Of a stretch of 64,000 bases of DNA, positions 41,704 to 51,038 are shown piece after piece; position 1 is the stretch's first letter; every line of letters begins with the position of its first letter. The notes beneath the pieces are model-generated. The model was given only the letters and a program-made list of their open reading frames with translations, searched no databases and had not been told where the DNA came from. The position numbers and the translations under genes were made by a program. The DNA is from an uncultured Demequina sp. (lineage in GTDB: Bacteria; Actinomycetota; Actinomycetes; Actinomycetales; Demequinaceae): assembly GCA_937925595.1 (NCBI GenBank), contig CALALQ010000304.1:13977-77976 (forward strand), in the 5' to 3' direction.

Positions 41704-42452
41704 GCCGGCTCCTCCTGTTCCGGCCGTGGGGCCGCCCGACGCTGCTCTTGCCAGGCCTCAAAGCTCGCCCCCGCGATCATTCCGGCGACGATGCCGAAGA
41801 ACACGTTGAGGGCGAACGGCCAGGTGCGGCCCAGGAGCACGACGGCTGCCGCGACCGCGATGGTGACGAGCTCCGCCGGCTTGCGCAGGCCGGGTACCAG
41901 CACCGCGATGAACATGAGCGGCACGATGAAGCCCACCTGCCACTTGTCAGGGATGACGGGTCCCAGGATGAGACCGATTGCCGTGCCCGCAAACCAGACA
42001 AGGACGAAGGGGAGCGCGGCGCCCATGGCGAACCAGCGTCGGCGCACGGGATCCGGGTCGTCTGCCTCCTTCATGGCGACCACTGCCGCCTGATCCGTCA
42101 TGAGGTAGGCGAGGGCGAGCCGCCAGCGCAGGGGGAAGCCCGCCCAGGCGGGCGCGAGGGCAGCGGAGTACAGCGCAAAGCGCGCGTTGATGAGGACGGC
42201 CGTGAGGATCGCGACGATGGCGGGAGCGCCGGCGCGGATGGCCTCGACGATCGCGATCTGGGAGGCGCCGGCGACCACCGTTGCCGTGCCGAAGAACCCG
42301 GCCCACGGGTCGATGCCCACGTCGCGGACCAGGGCGCCGAACGCCACTCCGAAGATCGCGGAACCCACCATCAAAGGGGAGATGGCTTTGAGGCCGTCCC
42401 AAGCGTCGGCCCATTGCTTTGGTGCAATTCGCAGAACCGGGCGTCGCGTCAT
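41700..42452 (-). CDS. azlC: AzlC-family branched-chain amino acid exporter, large subunit
   Basis: A 250-residue membrane protein with the AzlC core (ISPLMVGSAIFGVAFGALVR, then STFTG-like GTATVVAGASQIAIVEAI and INARFALYSAALAPAW). The ATG at 42452 (MTRRPVLRIAPKQWADAWDG) is chosen; the open frame further up reads through a large palindrome and is unlikely to be coding. It is coupled to azlD by a 4-bp overlap. Confidence 0.91.
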   Translation of the reverse strand: MTRRPVLRIAPKQWADAWDGLKAISPLMVGSAIFGVAFGALVRDVGIDPWAGFFGTATVVAGASQIAIVEAIRAGAPAIVAILTAVLINARFALYSAALAPAWAGFPLRWRLALAYLMTDQAAVVAMKEADDPDPVRRRWFAMGAALPFVLVWFAGTAIGLILGPVIPDKWQVGFIVPLMFIAVLVPGLRKPAELVTIAVAAAVVLLGRTWPFALNVFFGIVAGMIAGASFEAWQEQRRAAPRPEQEEPA

Positions 42453-42471
42453 GCGCGCCAGTGTTCCACAC

Positions 42472-42533
42472 CCGGTTGCGGTACTTGAGTGTCGCGAAAT
42501 CGCGATTTCGCGACACTCAGATACCGCAACCGG
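42472..42533. repeat. 62-bp near-perfect palindrome
   Basis: Each 31-nt half is the other's complement at 29 of 31 positions with no spacer at the centre. The outer part is CCGGTTGCGGTA/TACCGCAACCGG and the inner part GAGTGTCGCGAAATCG/CGATTTCGCGACACTC; the two mismatches are in the 3-nt joint between them. It lies 20 bp upstream of azlC and 155 bp upstream of msrB. I know of no named family that fits for certain; it may be a REP-like mobile palindrome. Confidence 0.9.
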
Positions 42534-42606
42534 TGGGGGTGGGAACAAACCGGGCTCCACCAGCGTCCTCTAGGAGTGGCCGCTTGCGGTCATACGGATA
42601 GAAGTG

Positions 42607-42653
42607 CGAGCCGCCCGGCGCCCATTCCCCCCCAGGGGCAGCCGGGCGGCTCG
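42607..42653. repeat. 13-bp hairpin upstream of msrB
   Basis: CGAGCCGCCCGGC (42607-42619) and its exact complement (42641-42653) enclose a 21-nt C-rich loop, 35 bp before msrB. It could be a terminator-like or leader hairpin; no T-run follows on the plus strand. Confidence 0.6.
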
Positions 42654-42687
42654 TGCCCCGCTTAGGCTGGGGCTGAAAGGAGCGGCA

Positions 42688-43092
42688 ATGTCTCCCAACA
42701 AGATCATCAAGACCGATGACGAATGGCGCGCCCAGCTGACCGACTTCGAGTTCGCGGTGCTGCGCGAGGCCGCGACCGAGCGCCCATGGACCGGCGCGCT
42801 CCTCGACGAGAAGCGTGAGGGTGTATTCCGCTGTCGCGCGTGTGGCGCAGAGCTGTTCACGTCCGGCACCAAGTTCGACTCCCACTGCGGCTGGCCCTCG
42901 TTCTACGAGGCGAAGGACAACGACGCGGTGGTGCTGCTTGAGGACCGCAGCCATGGCATGGTGCGCACCGAGGTGCGCTGCGCGACGTGCGACTCCCACC
43001 TTGGCCACGTGTTCCCCGACGCGCCGCAGACCCCCACCGGCGACCGCTATTGCATCAACTCCGTCTCGCTGACGTTCGACGAGGCCAAGTAG
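42688..43092 (+). CDS. msrB: Peptide-methionine (R)-S-oxide reductase MsrB
   Basis: Repairs oxidised methionine (R form) in proteins. The 134-residue enzyme has both zinc CxxC pairs (Cys49/52 in RCRACG and Cys98/101 in RCATCDS), HCGWPSF, the GHVFPDAP segment and the catalytic Cys122 in RYCINS. The ATG at 42688 follows GAAAGGAG. The next gene begins immediately after the stop. Confidence 0.96.
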   Translation: MSPNKIIKTDDEWRAQLTDFEFAVLREAATERPWTGALLDEKREGVFRCRACGAELFTSGTKFDSHCGWPSFYEAKDNDAVVLLEDRSHGMVRTEVRCATCDSHLGHVFPDAPQTPTGDRYCINSVSLTFDEAK

Positions 43093-43722
43093 ATGGTGGA
43101 GCACCGCTTTCGCCGCCCGGCGATGCTCGACATGGAGCTCGCCGACCAGATCGTTGGCGACATCGATCCCGCCGATCGCGCCCTCATTGCCCATGAGACT
43201 GCGGCAGCGATCGTTGGTCAGGCTCGCGAAAGCGGTGACCCCGAACTGGTCGCGCGACTCGTGCGGCTCGTGGACGAAGAGGGCGTCGACACTGTCGCGA
43301 TGATGTGGGCCAAGGCGGATCCACACACTCTCCCAGGCGCTTTATGGCGGCTGTACATGCTGCGCGAGTGGGTCTCGCATGACGCGGCTTCCGTGGCGCG
43401 CTCGTATCACGAGGGTGTCCACGCGGCACATGTGCGTCACGCCATTGCAGGTGTCGAGGACCCGCCGGGTCCCGACGAGATCCGACGCCTCGCTGACACC
43501 ATCCTGCGGGGCGTGTTCTCCGGTGACCTCGCGGTCGCGCTTGACCGGGCCGGCGCGTTCTGCCGAGTTGTTGCCACGGGGTCGGCGTTTGAGGCTTCTA
43601 CCGACGAGGGGCACGCGGATGCGCGTGCCCACCGCACCACGCTGCGCGCCTCCCAGCTGCTGAGGACCGGAGAGGACCTCGAGAAGTGCGCCGCAATGTG
43701 GCGAGACGGAAAGCTCGACTGA
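43093..43722 (+). CDS. Hypothetical helical protein, 209 residues
   Basis: I do not recognise a functional family with certainty. The protein is soluble and mostly helical, starting MVEHRFRRPAMLDMELADQI, with a central segment PGALWRLYMLREWVSHDAAS. It resembles an actinobacterial group of unknown function common in Micrococcales. It starts 0 bp after the msrB stop, so it is translated with it. Confidence 0.7.
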   Translation: MVEHRFRRPAMLDMELADQIVGDIDPADRALIAHETAAAIVGQARESGDPELVARLVRLVDEEGVDTVAMMWAKADPHTLPGALWRLYMLREWVSHDAASVARSYHEGVHAAHVRHAIAGVEDPPGPDEIRRLADTILRGVFSGDLAVALDRAGAFCRVVATGSAFEASTDEGHADARAHRTTLRASQLLRTGEDLEKCAAMWRDGKLD

Positions 43723-44185
43723 GCTGAGCGTCGGGCCGGAAGCCCACGGGCGCGCGGAGGCGACCCCAGCGTCGGGCTGGCTGGAATGCTCCGCACGGAT
43801 GAAGTGACGGAAGTGACTGGTGGGGACGTTTATGGGTTCCGCCAAGTCACACGCGCCTCATCTGTCACTTTGTCCGTGCGGAGCGTCCCATTGGGCGCGG
43901 GGGCGGGTGCGCGGATGCTGGGTACTCAGGCTCACGGCCCGTCATACGTGGTGAGATGGCAACGTCTGCAGGGCCCTGCGCCCCAGGACCCTGCGCGCGG
44001 GACTTGCCCCGCCCTCGAGCCTTCGCGCGTGGCTGAACGGCTCGAATCAGGCCCCGGAAAGGGCGTACCCTTGATGTCGACGTCGGGCAGGGTAGCCCCG
44101 GGCTCCAAATTCAGCCGCTGCGAGCGGCCTTCGCGCCGTCAGGCGCTCCCAGCCCGGCGTCGCTCACCAGCCGCGAACCCGGAAC
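43723..44185. other. 463-bp gap without a convincing gene; contains an inverted repeat and a composite element
   Basis: A short ORF exists on the plus strand but its text is low-complexity and unlike a protein. What is visible is GCGACCCCAGCGTCGG-like sequence at 43760-43776, then an inverted repeat: GCTCCGCACGGA (43788-43799) with its exact complement at 43873-43884, and an inner pair AAGTGAC (43802-43808)/GTCACTT (43864-43870). The rest is GC-rich with no recognised RNA gene. Confidence 0.6.
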
Positions 44186-45163
44186 CTACGGGTGCACGCG
44201 CAGCAGGTGAGTCTCCACAGCGACAGACCGCGGCCCGTTCTCGGTGTCCGTGATGTGCGCCACGAGCACGCCACCGGCAGGCAGGTACGGATTCTTCCGC
44301 GGCAGCGCCCCACGCGTATAAGGCCTGGTAGACGCCCTAACCATCTCGACAATCGTGGGCAGTGTGGGCCGGTGCACGCACACCGCGCGGTTGTGACTCT
44401 TGCCCAGCAGGTTGATCATCACCTCCGCGGTGCGCAGCGGTGCCTCCGCGTGGCCCGGCTCCGTGAGCGCGCCGTACGTCTTGATCTCCAGACCGGCCGC
44501 CTCCGCGTACGGAGTCACCGTCTGGATGCACCGCACCGCGGGCGAGGACGCCGCTCGCGTCACCCCGTACGCGGCAAGCAACGGCACCAGTTGTTCTGCC
44601 CGACGCTGCCCCGTCTTGGTCAGCGGCCTTTCCTCATCTGGTCCCAGCCAGGCTTTGCGGCGCTTGGCGCGGGCGTGGCGCACCAGGACGAACGCGCGGG
44701 TGTCGAGCCGCCCTTTGTGGAATGCCTCGACGAGCACCTCGAGAGGGCGCAGGTCGTCTTTGAACGTGATCTTGCGCTCGGCCTGCTCGACGGTGAGCCA
44801 GCGCACGCGATCCACCTCGTGCTTGGGCGCGCTCTTGACCTCTGGCCGCGCGATGACGGCTTTCGATTCGGAGGAGACCACCTGCGCGGCCCAGTACCGC
44901 ACCACCTTCTGCTTACCGGCGCCGATGGGGTAGCGGAGCGTGGGAAGCGGCTGGCCAAGCACGATCTGCTTGCCGGTCTCCTCCGCCACCTCGCGGATCG
45001 CGCACTCGGGCAGCGTCTCGCCCTTCGCGAGCTTGCCCTTGGGCCACGACCAGTCGTTGTAGCGGGGCCGGTGCACGGCGAGGACTTGGAGCTCCCCCTC
45101 TTTGACGCGCCACACCAGAGCACCGGCAGCGACAACAGAACCGGGGGCCTTGACCTTCGTCAC
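44186..45163 (-). CDS. mutT1: NUDIX hydrolase fused to histidine phosphatase (MutT1-like)
   Basis: A 325-residue two-domain enzyme like mycobacterial MutT1. The N-terminal NUDIX box is [20 protein letters not shown] plus TG (about residues 40-62). The C-terminal histidine phosphatase domain begins with [11 protein letters not shown]. Family members hydrolyse 8-oxo-dGTP/8-oxo-GTP and diadenosine polyphosphates. It starts with a GTG overlapping the ppk1 stop by 4 bp; the mutT1-ppk neighbourhood is also found in mycobacteria (Rv2985/Rv2984). Confidence 0.92.
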   Translation of the reverse strand: MTKVKAPGSVVAAGALVWRVKEGELQVLAVHRPRYNDWSWPKGKLAKGETLPECAIREVAEETGKQIVLGQPLPTLRYPIGAGKQKVVRYWAAQVVSSESKAVIARPEVKSAPKHEVDRVRWLTVEQAERKITFKDDLRPLEVLVEAFHKGRLDTRAFVLVRHARAKRRKAWLGPDEERPLTKTGQRRAEQLVPLLAAYGVTRAASSPAVRCIQTVTPYAEAAGLEIKTYGALTEPGHAEAPLRTAEVMINLLGKSHNRAVCVHRPTLPTIVEMVRASTRPYTRGALPRKNPYLPAGGVLVAHITDTENGPRSVAVETHLLRVHP

Positions 45164-47409
45164 TGGCGGGAGACCCTGCGCTTGGGCTGGCGGGTGATGT
45201 AGATCGACTGCAGGTCGTCCAGGTGGCCGCCCTTGTCGTCCCAAGCGCGACGGGTCCACTTGCCCGTGGAATCCAGGTCCCAGGCGGCCACATCGTCGGA
45301 CATCGCGAGGTCGATGTTCTCGATGAGGTCGGCGACCTGAGACGGATCGGTGATGGACACCAAGGTCTCGATGCGACGGTCGAGGTTGCGGTGCATGAGG
45401 TCGGCGGAGCCGATGAACACCTCGGGTGCGCCGCCGCCGCTGAACGCGTAGATGCGCGAGTGCTCAAGGAAGCGGCCAAGAATGGAGCGCACGCGGATGT
45501 TCTCGGACAGCCCGGACACGCCCGGGCGCAGTGCACAGGTGCCGCGCACCACGAGCTCGACCTTCACGCCCGCCTGCGAGGCGCGGTACAGCGCATCGAT
45601 GGTGCGCTCATCGACAATCGAGTTGACCTTGATCTTGACCCAGGCCTCTTCGCCGGAGCGAGCGCGGTCGGCCTCGGCGTCGATGCGCTCGATGAGCCCG
45701 GACCGCAGCGCGGTGGGCGCCACGAGCAGGCGACGGAATTTGGCCTTGGGCGCGTAGCCGGACAGCTGGTTGAACAGCTTGGCGAGGTCCGAGCCCACCT
45801 CGGGGTCGCGCGTCAGCAGGCCGTAGTCCTCGTACAGGCGAGCGGTGCGCGGGTGATAGTTGCCCGTGCCGATGTGCGCGTAGCGGACCAGTCCCTCGTC
45901 CTCTTGGCGCACCACGAGCGAGAGTTTGCAGTGTGTCTTGAGGCCAACGAGGCCGTAGACCACGTGCACGCCGGACTCCTCAAGCTTTCGCGCCCAGGAG
46001 ATGTTCCGCTGCTCGTCGAAGCGCGCCTTGATCTCGACCAGCGCGAGCACCTGCTTGCCGTTGCGCGCTGCCTCGATGAGGGCGTCAACGATGGGCGAGT
46101 CACCGGAGGTCCGGTAGAGCGTCTGCTTGATCGCAAGCACGCGGGGATCGGAAGCGGCCTGCGACAGGAACGCCTGCACGGACGTCGAGAACGAGTCGTA
46201 GGGATGGTGCAGCAGCACGTCACCGCGAGACACCGCCTCGAAGATCGACAGCTGCTGGGCGGTCTCGACCGGCGCCAGAGCATGGTGCGTCGTGGGACGG
46301 AACGCCGGGTACTGGAGCGACGGCCGGTCCAGGTCCGCGATCAGATTCAGGCCCGTGAGGTCCAGTGGCGCGGGAAGCGTGAACACGTCGTTCTCCGTGA
46401 TGCCCAGCTCACGCACCAGCAGCTCGCGCGCGGCCTGCGACATGCCCTCCGCGACCTCGAGTCGCACGGCGGGACCAAACCGGCGGCGCAGCAGCTCGCG
46501 CTCCATCGCCTTGAGCAGGTTCTCTGCGTCGTCTTCCTCGACTTCGACGTCCTCGTTGCGCGTCACGCGGAACGTGTAGTGGGTGACCACCTCCATACCT
46601 GGGAACAGGTAGTCGAGGTGAGCGGCGATGACCGCCTCGAGCGGCACAAAGCTGCGCGGCTCATCAGAAAGCGAGGCAGCGTCGGTCACCTGGGAGGCCT
46701 GGCCAGCGGCGTCCACGGCGAGGAAGCGCGGCAGTGTCTCCGGCACCTTCACGCGAGCGAAGTAGTCCTTGCCGGTCTCGGGGTCGCGGATGGAGACCGC
46801 GAGGTTGAGGGACAGCCCCGAGATGTACGGGAACGGGTGTGCGGGGTCCACCGCGAGCGGCGTCAGCACGGGGAAAATGTCCGTGCGGTAGAGCTTGCGC
46901 AGTCGCTCCTGCTCGTCCTGACCCAACTGGTCGTAGCGAACGATGTGGATGCCCTCGTTCGCAAGTTCCGGGCGCACGTGGTCGACGAACAGCGACGCAT
47001 GCCGGTCCATGAGCGCATGCGCGCGCTCCAGCAGCGCGTCGACCAGTCGGGTGGGGCTCATGCCGGTGGCGCTCGGCACCGCGAAGCCGGCCGCGATGCG
47101 GCGCTTCAGGCCCGCAACGCGCACCATGAAGAACTCGTCGAGGTTCGAGGCGAAGATCGACAGGAATCGCGCGCGCTCAAGCAGCGGCGTCGAGGGGTCC
47201 TCCGCGAGCTCCAGGACACGCTCGTTGAACGCGAGCCACGACAGTTCGCGGTCCAAGAAGCGGTCAGCAGGCAGCGCCGTCGGCGCAGGCGACTCCTGCG
47301 TGCCGACGGTGGGCACTGGATAGGTCTCCTCCGAGTCGGTGACGGGCGCTTCGCCGGGGACCGGCCTCGGCATCGGCGCAGCGTCGGAGACGTCGATGCT
47401 CTCGGACAT
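45160..47409 (-). CDS. ppk1: Polyphosphate kinase 1 (Ppk1)
   Basis: Makes inorganic polyphosphate from ATP and reverses the reaction. The 749-residue protein has the N domain ([18 protein letters not shown]), the head domain, and both catalytic C domains. The autophosphorylated histidine lies in [20 protein letters not shown], and nearby are the ATP/metal motifs [14 protein letters not shown] and [18 protein letters not shown]. It is longer than the E. coli enzyme (688) by an acidic Pro-rich N-terminal tail. It overlaps mutT1 by 4 bp. Confidence 0.96.
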   Translation of the reverse strand: MSESIDVSDAAPMPRPVPGEAPVTDSEETYPVPTVGTQESPAPTALPADRFLDRELSWLAFNERVLELAEDPSTPLLERARFLSIFASNLDEFFMVRVAGLKRRIAAGFAVPSATGMSPTRLVDALLERAHALMDRHASLFVDHVRPELANEGIHIVRYDQLGQDEQERLRKLYRTDIFPVLTPLAVDPAHPFPYISGLSLNLAVSIRDPETGKDYFARVKVPETLPRFLAVDAAGQASQVTDAASLSDEPRSFVPLEAVIAAHLDYLFPGMEVVTHYTFRVTRNEDVEVEEDDAENLLKAMERELLRRRFGPAVRLEVAEGMSQAARELLVRELGITENDVFTLPAPLDLTGLNLIADLDRPSLQYPAFRPTTHHALAPVETAQQLSIFEAVSRGDVLLHHPYDSFSTSVQAFLSQAASDPRVLAIKQTLYRTSGDSPIVDALIEAARNGKQVLALVEIKARFDEQRNISWARKLEESGVHVVYGLVGLKTHCKLSLVVRQEDEGLVRYAHIGTGNYHPRTARLYEDYGLLTRDPEVGSDLAKLFNQLSGYAPKAKFRRLLVAPTALRSGLIERIDAEADRARSGEEAWVKIKVNSIVDERTIDALYRASQAGVKVELVVRGTCALRPGVSGLSENIRVRSILGRFLEHSRIYAFSGGGAPEVFIGSADLMHRNLDRRIETLVSITDPSQVADLIENIDLAMSDDVAAWDLDSTGKWTRRAWDDKGGHLDDLQSIYITRQPKRRVSRQ

Positions 47410-47486
47410 GCGCCCATGGTGACATGCCGCGTGCCTCGCGCGCGACCCGCACGGTTACGGTCCGGTTACGCCTGTGGAAAGCAGGG

Positions 47487-47530
47487 CCGACGCTGTCTCA
47501 CCTGGGGCACCTCGCTCGCCACAGCGTCGG
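47487..47530. repeat. Inverted pair of the CCGACGCTG motif forming a hairpin
   Basis: CCGACGCTGT (47487-47496) and its exact complement ACAGCGTCGG (47521-47530) enclose a 24-nt loop in the 157-bp gap between divergent ppk1 and PAP2 genes. The first copy is the start of a 21-bp sequence repeated exactly at 49528-49548 within an ABC transporter gene. Confidence 0.85.
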
Positions 47531-47566
47531 GCCGAGTTGTGGGGTGTTTCTGCTTAGTCTTGGCCC

Positions 47567-48265
47567 ATGACCCGGCTACCGAATCGTCAGTTGTGGCACG
47601 CGATCTGGCCCGGTCTGGCGGTGACGGCGGTGGGCATTGCGGGCTACGCCGTGCTGCTGGATTGGGTGACGGAGCAGGAGTGGCTGTGGGCCGCCGACGA
47701 CCCCATCCTCACGTGGTTTCACGATCGGCGCGGCGGAGTGCTGACGGACGTCATGGTGTTCGTCTCGTGGGTGTTTGGGCCGGTGGTGCTGCCTGTCCTG
47801 GTGGCGGTTGGCGCCGCAGTGTGGGGCTGGCGGACCAGGCAGTGGTTCAACGTCGCGGTGCTTGTGGGCGCCATGCTGCTCGCCGCGCTGCTGGCCGTGG
47901 TACTCAAGTACGCGGTGAATCGGCCGCGCCCGCCGGAGGAGTTCTGGCAGGAGCCAGGCGGCGTGAGCATGGCCTCATTCCCCTCAGGGCATACGCTGTG
48001 CGCCGCGACGCTGGTGCTGGTTACGGCTTTCCTCGCGTGGCGCACGGAGCGGTCCAAGAAGGTGTTCCTGTGGTGGCTCGTGGGCTCGCTCGCGGTGGCC
48101 GCCGTGGTGGCGCTGTCGCGGCTGTACCTGGGCTATCACTACCTCACCGACGTCACGGCCGGTTTCTTCGCGGCGCTCATGGTGCTGGGCGTCGCGGTGG
48201 CCGTGGTGCGCGTCTGGGACAAGCGGGACGACGCTGTTCCTGGGCCAGCTCCCGTAGCCACCTGA
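47567..48265 (+). CDS. PAP2-family membrane phosphatase
   Basis: A 232-residue membrane phosphatase with six hydrophobic segments. The three PAP2 motifs are present: KYAVNRPRPPEE (K-x6-RP), FPSGHTLC and SRLYLGYHYLTDVTAG with the catalytic His. Likely substrates are undecaprenyl pyrophosphate or phosphatidic/phosphatidylglycerol phosphates at the outer face of the membrane. It stands alone between ppk1 (divergent) and the ABC operon. Confidence 0.93.
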   Translation: MTRLPNRQLWHAIWPGLAVTAVGIAGYAVLLDWVTEQEWLWAADDPILTWFHDRRGGVLTDVMVFVSWVFGPVVLPVLVAVGAAVWGWRTRQWFNVAVLVGAMLLAALLAVVLKYAVNRPRPPEEFWQEPGGVSMASFPSGHTLCAATLVLVTAFLAWRTERSKKVFLWWLVGSLAVAAVVALSRLYLGYHYLTDVTAGFFAALMVLGVAVAVVRVWDKRDDAVPGPAPVAT

Positions 48266-48322
48266 GCGATTCGCGCCTAAGGTCCTGCTCCCATTTGCCT
48301 CGATTTGTGCCAGTCTCAAACT

Positions 48323-49348
48323 ATGCGCGCAATGATCCTCAAGGAGTTCCGCGAACTGCGTCGAGACAAGCGCACCATGGCGATGCTCATCGCACTTCCC
48401 ATCGTGCTGCTCGTGATCTTTGGCTACGCCGCGAACTTCACGATCGACGAGATCTCCGCGCAGGTCGTTGGCCCGCAGGCGGATGCCGTCGCCGCCCAAG
48501 CCCCGGAGCTTTTCAAGGTTGAGGCGACCACAGCGTCGGGCACCTCTCAGGACGCCAAAGACCTGGTGAGGGACAACAAGGCGGACGTGGTGATCGATAC
48601 CAACACCATGCCGGCCACCGCCTACGTGGACGGCTCGAGCCTCTTCGCCGCGCAGACCGCCGTCGCCGCGTTCAACCTGGTCCCCAAAGAGATGCTCACG
48701 GTCGAGATCCTCTTCAATCCGGACCTCACCACCGCATGGATCATGGTGCCGGCGCTCGTGGGCCTCATCTTGACGTTCATCGGCACGATCATCACGTCCA
48801 TTGGCCTGGTGCGTGAGCGGCAGACGGGCACGCTTGAGCAACTCGCGGTCATGCCGCTGCGCCCCATCGACGTCATCGTTGGCAAGATCGCGCCGTACTT
48901 CATCCTCGCGAGCGTCGACATGCTCATCGTGACCGTCGTGGGTGTGTGGCTGTTCGACGTCCCCTTCAACGGCAGTGTGTGGCTGTTTGCTCTGGGTGCG
49001 GCGATCTTCCTGTTCGTGGTGCTGGGCCTTGGCGTGCTCATCTCCACCGCGTCGCGGACCCAGGCCCAAGCCATTCAGCTCGCGATCATGATCCTCATGC
49101 CGCAGATCCTGCTGAGCGGCTTCATCTTCCCCCTCAACGCCATGCCCAGCGGCATCGCGGCGATCGGCTACTGCCTGCCGCTCACCTACTTTGTGCAGCT
49201 GTCGCAGGGCGTGATGCTGCGCGGCGCTGGCATCGACTCGCTGTGGCTGCCGCTCGTGGTGCTCGCCGGCATGGCCGCGATCATCTTCACCCTCGCCGTG
49301 TTGCGTTTTCGTCGCGACCTCGCCCCCAGCGACAGGCGCGCCGCATGA
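48323..49348 (+). CDS. ABC-2 type transporter permease
   Basis: A 341-residue permease with an N-terminal helix, a large extracytoplasmic domain (residues ~45-160), then five helices with the ABC-2 markers RERQTGTLEQLAVMPLRPID and ILMPQILLSGFIFPLNAMPS. The ATG at 48323 is preferred over an upstream one because MRAMILKEFRELRRDKRTMA is the typical start. The stop overlaps the ATPase start by 4 bp. The substrate is unknown; such exporters often handle drugs or lipids. Confidence 0.92.
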   Translation: MRAMILKEFRELRRDKRTMAMLIALPIVLLVIFGYAANFTIDEISAQVVGPQADAVAAQAPELFKVEATTASGTSQDAKDLVRDNKADVVIDTNTMPATAYVDGSSLFAAQTAVAAFNLVPKEMLTVEILFNPDLTTAWIMVPALVGLILTFIGTIITSIGLVRERQTGTLEQLAVMPLRPIDVIVGKIAPYFILASVDMLIVTVVGVWLFDVPFNGSVWLFALGAAIFLFVVLGLGVLISTASRTQAQAIQLAIMILMPQILLSGFIFPLNAMPSGIAAIGYCLPLTYFVQLSQGVMLRGAGIDSLWLPLVVLAGMAAIIFTLAVLRFRRDLAPSDRRAA

Positions 49349-50157
49349 CGTGGGGCGTCACCGACCTCACCGTCACGTACGGCGCGGTCACGGCGCTGCG
49401 CTCGGTGACGGTCGCGGTCGAGCCGGGCGCGATCGTCGCCGTCGTGGGCGGCGACGGCGCAGGCAAGACCACCCTGTTGCGGGCTTTGGCTGGGGCCGTG
49501 CGCCCTGCCTCTGGCTCCGTCAACGGCCCGACGCTGTCTCACCTGGGGTTCATGCCCACCACCGCAGGGGTCTGGCGGGAGCTCACGGTGGACCAGAACA
49601 TCGACTTTGTGGGGGCCTCGCAGGGAGTAAGTGGGGTGGTGCTCGCCGCTCGCCGTGAGGAGCTGCTCGAGGCCGCCGGCCTCACGGCCGCTCGCGATCG
49701 CCTCGCCGGCGCGCTCAGCGGCGGCATGCGCCAGAAGCTCGCCTTCTCCCTCGCAATGCTGCACCGCCCACCACTGCTCATCCTCGACGAGCCCTCAACG
49801 GGCGTTGACCCCGTGAGCCGCGTGGAGCTGTGGCGCCTCATCTCCACCGCAGCGGCCCAGGGCGCAGCCGTCATCATGGCGACCACCTACCTCGACGAGG
49901 CGGAGCGCGCCTCGCGCGTGGTGGTCCTCGACGCAGGCGAGGTGCTGCTCGCCGGAACGCCCGCCGAGGTCCTCGAGAACATGCCAGGGCACGTCAGTGT
50001 GGTCCCGGAGCCGAGCGACCGCGAACTGGCCTGGCGGCGCGGCCGTACCTGGCGACAGTGGTTTCCGGCGGATCCGCCCGCTGGCACGCCGCGCGTCGCG
50101 GACCTCGAAGATGCCGTGGTGGGCGCGGCGCTCGCGAAGGCGGCCGTCCATGCCTGA
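49345..50157 (+). CDS. ABC transporter ATPase, first of two
   Basis: A 270-residue ATPase. The Walker A loop reads GGDGAGKTTLL, the signature LSGGMRQKLAFSLAML and the Walker B LLILDEPSTGVDP are all good. The C-terminal ~50 residues diverge (RELAWRRGRTWRQWFP). It overlaps the permease by 4 bp and the second ATPase by 8 bp. The two ATPases probably heterodimerise for one permease. Confidence 0.93.
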   Translation: MTWGVTDLTVTYGAVTALRSVTVAVEPGAIVAVVGGDGAGKTTLLRALAGAVRPASGSVNGPTLSHLGFMPTTAGVWRELTVDQNIDFVGASQGVSGVVLAARREELLEAAGLTAARDRLAGALSGGMRQKLAFSLAMLHRPPLLILDEPSTGVDPVSRVELWRLISTAAAQGAAVIMATTYLDEAERASRVVVLDAGEVLLAGTPAEVLENMPGHVSVVPEPSDRELAWRRGRTWRQWFPADPPAGTPRVADLEDAVVGAALAKAAVHA

Positions 50158-51001
50158 GCTCATCGAGGTCATGGGCGTCACGCAGCGCTTCGGCTCCTTC
50201 ACCGCCGTCGACGGCGTCTCGCTCACGGTTGAGCCCGGCGAGATCGTGGGCCTGCTGGGCGCGAACGGCGCGGGCAAGACCACGCTCATCCGCATGATCC
50301 TCGGCCTGCTCGCGCCCACCTCCGGCGAGGTGCGCATCTTTGGCGGTCGCCCCTCGCGCGCCACCCGCGCGCGCCTGGGCTACGTCCCGCAGGGCCTCGG
50401 CCTGTGGAACGACATGACGGTCGCGGAGAACCTCGACTTCATCGACGGCACCTTCGGTGGTCGCTCGCATCTGCCCGACGCCGTGGCCGGCTTGAGCGAT
50501 CGGCTCGTGGGAGGAATCGGGCTGGGAGCGCAGCGCAGGGTCGCGTTCGCCGCGGCGCTCGGTCACGCGCCGCAGCTGCTCGTGCTCGACGAGCCCACCT
50601 CCGGGGTGGATCCGCTGTCGCGTGCCCGGCTGTGGGACCAGATCCACGAGCAGGCGGAGGCAGGCGTGGGCGTGCTCGTGACCACGCACTACATGCAGGA
50701 GGCGCAGCAATGCGACCGGCTGGTGCTCATGTCCCACGGGCGCGCCGTCGCAGAAGGCAGTGAGGCGGACATCACCGCTGGCATCTGTGTCATCGAGGTA
50801 GACGCACTGCGCTGGCAGGATGCGTTCGCCGCGCTCACCGACGCGGGTCTGCTCACCATGCTCTCCGGGACTCGAGTGCGAGTGGTGGGCGCCTCGCACA
50901 CCCAGGTGCGCGACGCGCTGGGTGACGTTGAGGCCGCTCTCGCCAGCGTCGGGCCAACTCTTGAAGAGGCGATGGCTGCGCGCGAACGCGTGGGCGCGTG
51001 A
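50150..51001 (+). CDS. ABC transporter ATPase, second of two, with degenerate signature motif
   Basis: A 283-residue ATPase with Walker A GANGAGKTTLI and Walker B LLVLDEPTSGVDP, plus a H-loop TTHYMQE. The signature motif reads GIGLGAQRRVAFAAAL, that is without LSGGQ, so one composite site of the pair with the first ATPase would be non-canonical. The ATG at 50150 overlaps the first ATPase by 8 bp. Confidence 0.92.
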   Translation: MPELIEVMGVTQRFGSFTAVDGVSLTVEPGEIVGLLGANGAGKTTLIRMILGLLAPTSGEVRIFGGRPSRATRARLGYVPQGLGLWNDMTVAENLDFIDGTFGGRSHLPDAVAGLSDRLVGGIGLGAQRRVAFAAALGHAPQLLVLDEPTSGVDPLSRARLWDQIHEQAEAGVGVLVTTHYMQEAQQCDRLVLMSHGRAVAEGSEADITAGICVIEVDALRWQDAFAALTDAGLLTMLSGTRVRVVGASHTQVRDALGDVEAALASVGPTLEEAMAARERVGA

Positions 51002-51038
51002 AAAATCCGGCCGGTTGTTGCAAAACACCGCCCTCCCT

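Noticed and set aside
42600..42660. Riboswitch or small structured RNA (for example SRP RNA) before msrB
   Set aside because: Only a single 13-bp hairpin is visible; no family-specific conserved loop could be recognised.
43786..44253. 155-residue ORF in the gap before mutT1
   Set aside because: It starts inside an inverted repeat, reads as low-complexity Arg/Pro/Ser sequence and overlaps the end of mutT1.
45223..48522. Very long plus-strand frame across ppk1 and the PAP2 gene
   Set aside because: It spans two real genes in the wrong frame or strand and has no domain; a product of high GC.
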